Of a stretch of 64,000 nucleotides of DNA, positions 60,474-64,000 are shown in pieces (positions within the stretch are counted from its first letter, which is position 1; each line of letters opens with the position of its first letter). The stretch covers positions 124,001 to 188,000 of the forward strand of contig NZ_JAQTWL010000002.1 of NCBI RefSeq assembly GCF_028689295.1. Reading direction: 5' to 3'. The position numbers were made by a program, and so were the translations under genes. The DNA is from Rhodoferax sp. (GTDB lineage Bacteria; Pseudomonadota; Gammaproteobacteria; Burkholderiales; Burkholderiaceae_C). A model generated the notes under the pieces. The model saw only the letters and a program-made list of their open reading frames with translations. It had not been told where the DNA came from and ran no database searches.

Positions 60474-61442
60474 TCAGGCGGCCAGCCCATGCGCCAAAGC
60501 CATCACCTGCCCGGGTGGCAGCGCCCTGAGGTGATGGTCACTCCAGACCTGGCGCCAGCGCCTCGCCCCCGGCAGACCGTGGCGCAAACCCAGCATGTGG
60601 CGGGCGATGGTGGGCCAGGGGATGCCAAAGCGCTCGGCCTGCTCGGCCATGTAGGCCACCATCTGCTGCTCCACTGATTCGCGGGTCAGGCCAGCCTGAC
60701 CGACATCGGCAAAAAACCGTCGGTCCCATTCGCTCAGCCACCAGGGGTTGTGGTAGGCCTCGCGGCCCAGCATGACGCCATCGACGTGTTGCAGGTGTTG
60801 CTCGATCTGGTCCGTCTGGGTGATGCCGCCATTGATGACAAATTCAAGCGCTGGAAAATCCTGTTTCAGCCGGTACACCGCTTCATAACGCAAGGGCGGC
60901 ACCGATCGGTTGTCCTTGGGGTTCAAGCCCTTCAGCCAGGCATTGCGCGCATGCACGATGAACGTGCTGCAACCAGCCAGGCTGATCACGCCGACAAAGT
61001 CGCGCACAAAGTCATAACTCTCTTCTTTGTCGATGCCAATTCGGTGCTTGACCGTGACCGGGATCGACACCGCATCGCGCATGGCTTTGACGCCCTCGGC
61101 CACCAGAGCCGGTTCGCGCATCAAACAGGCGCCAAAAGCGCCGCGCTGCACCCGCTCGCTGGGGCAGCCGCAATTCAAGTTTACCTCGCCGTAGCCCCAA
61201 TCCTGCGCCCAGCGCGCGCACTTTGCCAGATCGGCGGGTTCACTGCCACCCAATTGCAGTGCCAATGGCGACTCGGCCGCGTTGTAGTCCAGATGCCGGG
61301 TCCGATCGCCGTGTATCAGTGCCCCGGTGGTCACCATCTCGCTATATAGCAACGCGTGTCTGGACAACAGACGGTGAAAATAGCGGCAATGGCGATCAGT
61401 CCAGTCCAGCATGGGCGCAACGCAGATTTTGTGGCTGATCAC
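60474..61442 (-). CDS. dusA: tRNA-dihydrouridine synthase DusA
   Basis: DusA reduces uridines 20/20a of tRNA with FMN and NADPH. The 322-residue product has the FMN-binding VAPMLDWTDRHCRYFHRLLS, VNLNCGCPSERVQRGAFGACLM with the catalytic Cys, TVKHRIGID and the FVINGGI motif. Translation starts at GTG 61442; the N terminus MISHKICVAPMLDWTD fits DusA. Confidence 0.94.
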   Translation of the reverse strand: MISHKICVAPMLDWTDRHCRYFHRLLSRHALLYSEMVTTGALIHGDRTRHLDYNAAESPLALQLGGSEPADLAKCARWAQDWGYGEVNLNCGCPSERVQRGAFGACLMREPALVAEGVKAMRDAVSIPVTVKHRIGIDKEESYDFVRDFVGVISLAGCSTFIVHARNAWLKGLNPKDNRSVPPLRYEAVYRLKQDFPALEFVINGGITQTDQIEQHLQHVDGVMLGREAYHNPWWLSEWDRRFFADVGQAGLTRESVEQQMVAYMAEQAERFGIPWPTIARHMLGLRHGLPGARRWRQVWSDHHLRALPPGQVMALAHGLAA

Positions 61443-61563
61443 GAAAGTTTGAGCAAGTTGAGTGAAAAAATGCCATTTTCCCCTGCTTCAGTCCTGCCAC
61501 CATGACCCCGCCAGGAAACACCTATAAAAAACGGCTCTTGACCGCGATGGGATAATTTACAGC

Positions 61564-62397
61564 ATGACGATTACTTACAAAGACCCCGACGGCATTGCCG
61601 GCATGCGCATCGCCGGCCGCCTGGCCGCTGAATTGCTGGACTATCTAGCCCAGTTTGTCAAACCTGGCATCACCACCAACGAGCTCGACCGGCTGGCCGA
61701 AGACTACACCACACAGGTGCTTGGGGCCATCTCGGCACCCTTGAACTATGCGCCGGGTGGCCACAACCCCTACCCCAAATCGATCTGCACGTCGATCAAC
61801 CACCAGGTCTGCCACGGCATTCCCAACGACAAGCCGCTCAAGAAAGGTGACATCATCAATATTGATGTCACGGTCATCAAGAACGGCTGGCATGGCGATT
61901 CAAGCCGCATGTACCAGGTGGGCGAAGTGTCCATCGCGGCCAAACGCCTGTGCAATCTCACATACGAGGCCATGTGGAAGGGTATCAGACAAGTGCGTGA
62001 CGGCGCTTACCTGGGTGACATTGGGCATGCCATCCAGACCTTTGCCGAAGGCCACGGCCTGAGCGTGGTGCGCGAATACTGCGGCCACGGCATCGGCCAG
62101 AAGTTTCATGAAGACCCGCAGGTGCTGCACTACGGAAAGCCGGGCACGCTGGAGCAGCTCAAGGCCGGCATGACCATCACCATTGAGCCCATGCTCAACA
62201 TCGGGCGCAAGGAAATCAAGGAACTGGGCGACGGCTGGACCATCGTCACCAAAGACCATTCTCTATCAGCCCAATGGGAGCACACCGTGCTGGTGACGCC
62301 CACCGGCTATGAGGTGTTGACCCTGTCCGCCAACAGCCCGCCAATCCCCGAATTTGTCAAGCCTGCTGCGCCCGCGATCACCCTGGCGGTTGCCTGA
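61564..62397 (+). CDS. map: Methionine aminopeptidase type I
   Basis: Map removes the initiator methionine. The 277-residue protein has metal ligands in [21 protein letters not shown] (two Asp), the catalytic His in [13 protein letters not shown] and Glu in TIEPMLNIG and [11 protein letters not shown]. It is usually followed by glnD, as here, 25 nt downstream. The C terminus is about 10 residues longer than in E. coli. Confidence 0.96.
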   Translation: MTITYKDPDGIAGMRIAGRLAAELLDYLAQFVKPGITTNELDRLAEDYTTQVLGAISAPLNYAPGGHNPYPKSICTSINHQVCHGIPNDKPLKKGDIINIDVTVIKNGWHGDSSRMYQVGEVSIAAKRLCNLTYEAMWKGIRQVRDGAYLGDIGHAIQTFAEGHGLSVVREYCGHGIGQKFHEDPQVLHYGKPGTLEQLKAGMTITIEPMLNIGRKEIKELGDGWTIVTKDHSLSAQWEHTVLVTPTGYEVLTLSANSPPIPEFVKPAAPAITLAVA

Positions 62398-62422
62398 TTC
62401 GCAATTTTCAAAACAGCTTTCC

Positions 62423-64000
62423 ATGATCGATCTTAAAGTCCTGCGCGAGCAATTCCGTGCCAATAAAACGGCTCTTTTCCAATCGTTGGCAGAAGGAAAC
62501 AGCAGTGCGCGCGGCGTCGCGGCCACCTTGGGCAAGCTCTCCGCCCTGGCCGATGACACTCTGAAGACCTTGTGGCAGCGCGCCGATTTTCCCCAAGGCC
62601 TGACGCTGGCTGCCGTGGGTGGCTATGGCCGGGGAGAGCTGTTTCCATATTCGGATATCGATGTTCTGGTGCTGTTGCCCGATGACATCATGCTGGAGCA
62701 CGACGCCGACCTGAAAGTCCGTATCGAGGGGTTTATTGGCAGTTGCTGGGACGCCGGGCTGGAGATCGGCTCCAGCGTGCGCTCAGTGGCCGACTGCCTG
62801 AACGAGGCGGCTAAAGATGTCACGGTGCAAACCTCTCTGCTGGAGTCGCGCCTGATCACTGGCAACTCAGCCACCTATGATGCGTTCAAACGCCAGTTTG
62901 TTGCCGCCATCGACCCGCAGGCATTTTTCATAGCCAAAACCCTGGAACTGCGCCAGCGCCACAATAAGTTCGACAACACGCCCTACTCGCTGGAGCCCAA
63001 CTGCAAGGAGTCGCCCGGCGGTCTGCGTGATTTGCAGGTGATCTTGTGGGTGGCCAAAGCGGCGGGGCTGGGCAACAATTGGAGCGAGTTGGCCAAAAAT
63101 GGCCTGGCAACTGCTTTTGAAATCAAACAGATCAAGCGCAACGAGGCCTTGCTGTGGCTGATTCGCACCAGACTGCACCTGATCGCCAAACGCCGTGAAG
63201 ACCGGCTGATTTTCGACATGCAAAATGCGGTGGCGCAGGCCTTCGGTTTTGAAGCGCCGCCAGCGACCGCCGACCGGCGCTCTCTGGTGCGCCCAAGCGA
63301 GGCGCTCATGAAACGCTACTACTGGGCCGCCAAGGCGGTGACCCAGCTCAACCAGATCCTGCTGCTCAACATCGAAGAGCGCCTGAGCCCCAGCACCCAT
63401 GAACCACGCCCCATCAACGCCCATTTTTCCGACAAGGCAGGCATGGTCGAAGTGGTCAGTGACGACCTCTACCAGCGCGAGCCGTACGCCATCCTGGAAA
63501 CTTTCCTGGTGTTCCAGACGGCCGGCATGAGTGGCTTGTCGGCGCGCACGCTGCGCGCCCTCTACAACGCCCGTGACCTGATGAACGGCGCCTTTCGCAA
63601 GGACCCGATCAACCACACCACCTTCATGCAAATCCTGCAGCAGAACAGCGGCATCACCCATGCCATGCGGCTGATGAACCAGACTTCGGTGCTGGGACGC
63701 TACCTGTGGGCGTTTCGCCGCATCGTCGGGCAAATGCAGCACGACCTGTTTCATGTTTATACGGTGGACCAGCATGTGCTGATGGTGCTGCGCAACGTGC
63801 GGCGCTTCTTCATTGTCGAGCACGCCCACGAATACCCATTTTGCTCGCAACTTGCCAGCGGCTGGGACAAGCCCTGGCTTTTGTATGTGGCGGCCTTGTT
63901 TCACGACATTGCCAAGGGCCGTGGCGGCGACCACTCGCAGCTGGGCGAAGTCGAGGTGCTGCGCTTTTGCAGGCAACACAACCTGAGCCGGGAAAATACC
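62423..64000 (+). CDS. glnD: Bifunctional PII uridylyltransferase/uridylyl-removing enzyme, N-terminal part
   Basis: GlnD is the nitrogen sensor that uridylylates and deuridylylates PII. The frame runs open from ATG 62423 to the window end (526 codons). The nucleotidyltransferase motif [21 protein letters not shown] is at about residue 65, the GlnD_UR_UTase region [20 protein letters not shown] follows, and the HD uridylyl-removing motif [15 protein letters not shown] is near the end. The C-terminal ACT domains lie beyond the window. Confidence 0.96.
   Translation, partial: MIDLKVLREQFRANKTALFQSLAEGNSSARGVAATLGKLSALADDTLKTLWQRADFPQGLTLAAVGGYGRGELFPYSDIDVLVLLPDDIMLEHDADLKVRIEGFIGSCWDAGLEIGSSVRSVADCLNEAAKDVTVQTSLLESRLITGNSATYDAFKRQFVAAIDPQAFFIAKTLELRQRHNKFDNTPYSLEPNCKESPGGLRDLQVILWVAKAAGLGNNWSELAKNGLATAFEIKQIKRNEALLWLIRTRLHLIAKRREDRLIFDMQNAVAQAFGFEAPPATADRRSLVRPSEALMKRYYWAAKAVTQLNQILLLNIEERLSPSTHEPRPINAHFSDKAGMVEVVSDDLYQREPYAILETFLVFQTAGMSGLSARTLRALYNARDLMNGAFRKDPINHTTFMQILQQNSGITHAMRLMNQTSVLGRYLWAFRRIVGQMQHDLFHVYTVDQHVLMVLRNVRRFFIVEHAHEYPFCSQLASGWDKPWLLYVAALFHDIAKGRGGDHSQLGEVEVLRFCRQHNLSRENT

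Noticed and set aside
61523-61556. Promoter for map from TATAAA or GATAAT with TTGACC
   Set aside because: Spacing between the hexamers is about 7 nt or no good -35 is present, so no promoter could be supported.

Overview
The window looks like the chromosome of a betaproteobacterium of the family Comamonadaceae, closest in gene content and order to Rhodoferax/Polaromonas-type organisms. This is inferred from the lpxD-fabZ-lpxA-lpxB-rnhB block, carA-leuE-carB-greA, rlmE-ftsH-folP-glmM, the FNR-linked cbb3 oxidase cluster, and small proteins typical of Burkholderiales (DUF3563, small Trp-rich protein, DUF4124). Coding density is high, G+C is high, and most genes are housekeeping. No rRNA, tRNA, CRISPR array or transposase gene was seen.

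Layout. 1-4.3 kb: lipid A and fatty acid genes, then rnhB and a SpoU methyltransferase. 4.3-10.7 kb: carbamoyl phosphate synthase (carA, carB) with an amino-acid exporter between the subunits, then greA. 10.7-18.6 kb: yhbY (minus), rlmE, ftsH, folP, glmM, an acetyltransferase, a small membrane protein and sbcB. 18.6-26.7 kb: a 1205-residue transglutaminase/DUF2126 protein with a palindromic repeat inserted in frame, an iron alcohol dehydrogenase, an esterase, a thioesterase-acetyltransferase fusion, two small genes and ygfZ. 26.8-30.9 kb: mltG-tmk-holB-tatD-ankyrin operon. 32.2-37.8 kb (minus): FHA-adenylate cyclase, ldcA, tadA, guaA, guaB. 37.8-42.0 kb: DUF4124, rnfH/ratA, smpB, argD, argF. 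42.0-51.8 kb: microaerobic respiration: a SafE-like protein, hemN, fnr, ccoH, ccoPQON, ccoS, ccoI and a universal stress protein, with FNR boxes in front of hemN/fnr and ccoN. 51.8-64 kb: malonyl-CoA ligase and an enoyl-CoA hydratase, lgt, ilvD, a cytochrome c, acs, a YqhA-type protein, dusA, map and the start of glnD.

The most interesting object is at 30.9-32.2 kb. Two identical 18-bp direct repeats lie 1265 bp apart. The right copy continues into a good XerD arm (TTATGTTAAGT), making a dif-like XerC-TGTATA-XerD site at 32170-32197. The left copy has the XerC arm and central region but no XerD arm. Between them is a three-gene, translationally coupled minus-strand operon. Its first gene resembles the VC1465 family of Xer recombination activation factors (XafT of the TLC satellite phage of Vibrio), and the other two encode unrecognised 78- and 79-residue proteins. 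I read this as a very small Xer-exploiting integrated element sitting in the chromosomal dif site. Two features support the position as the replication terminus. Genes to the left are mostly on the plus strand and genes to the right mostly on the minus strand. FtsK-orienting GGGNAGGG motifs found by eye point toward 32.2 kb from both sides.
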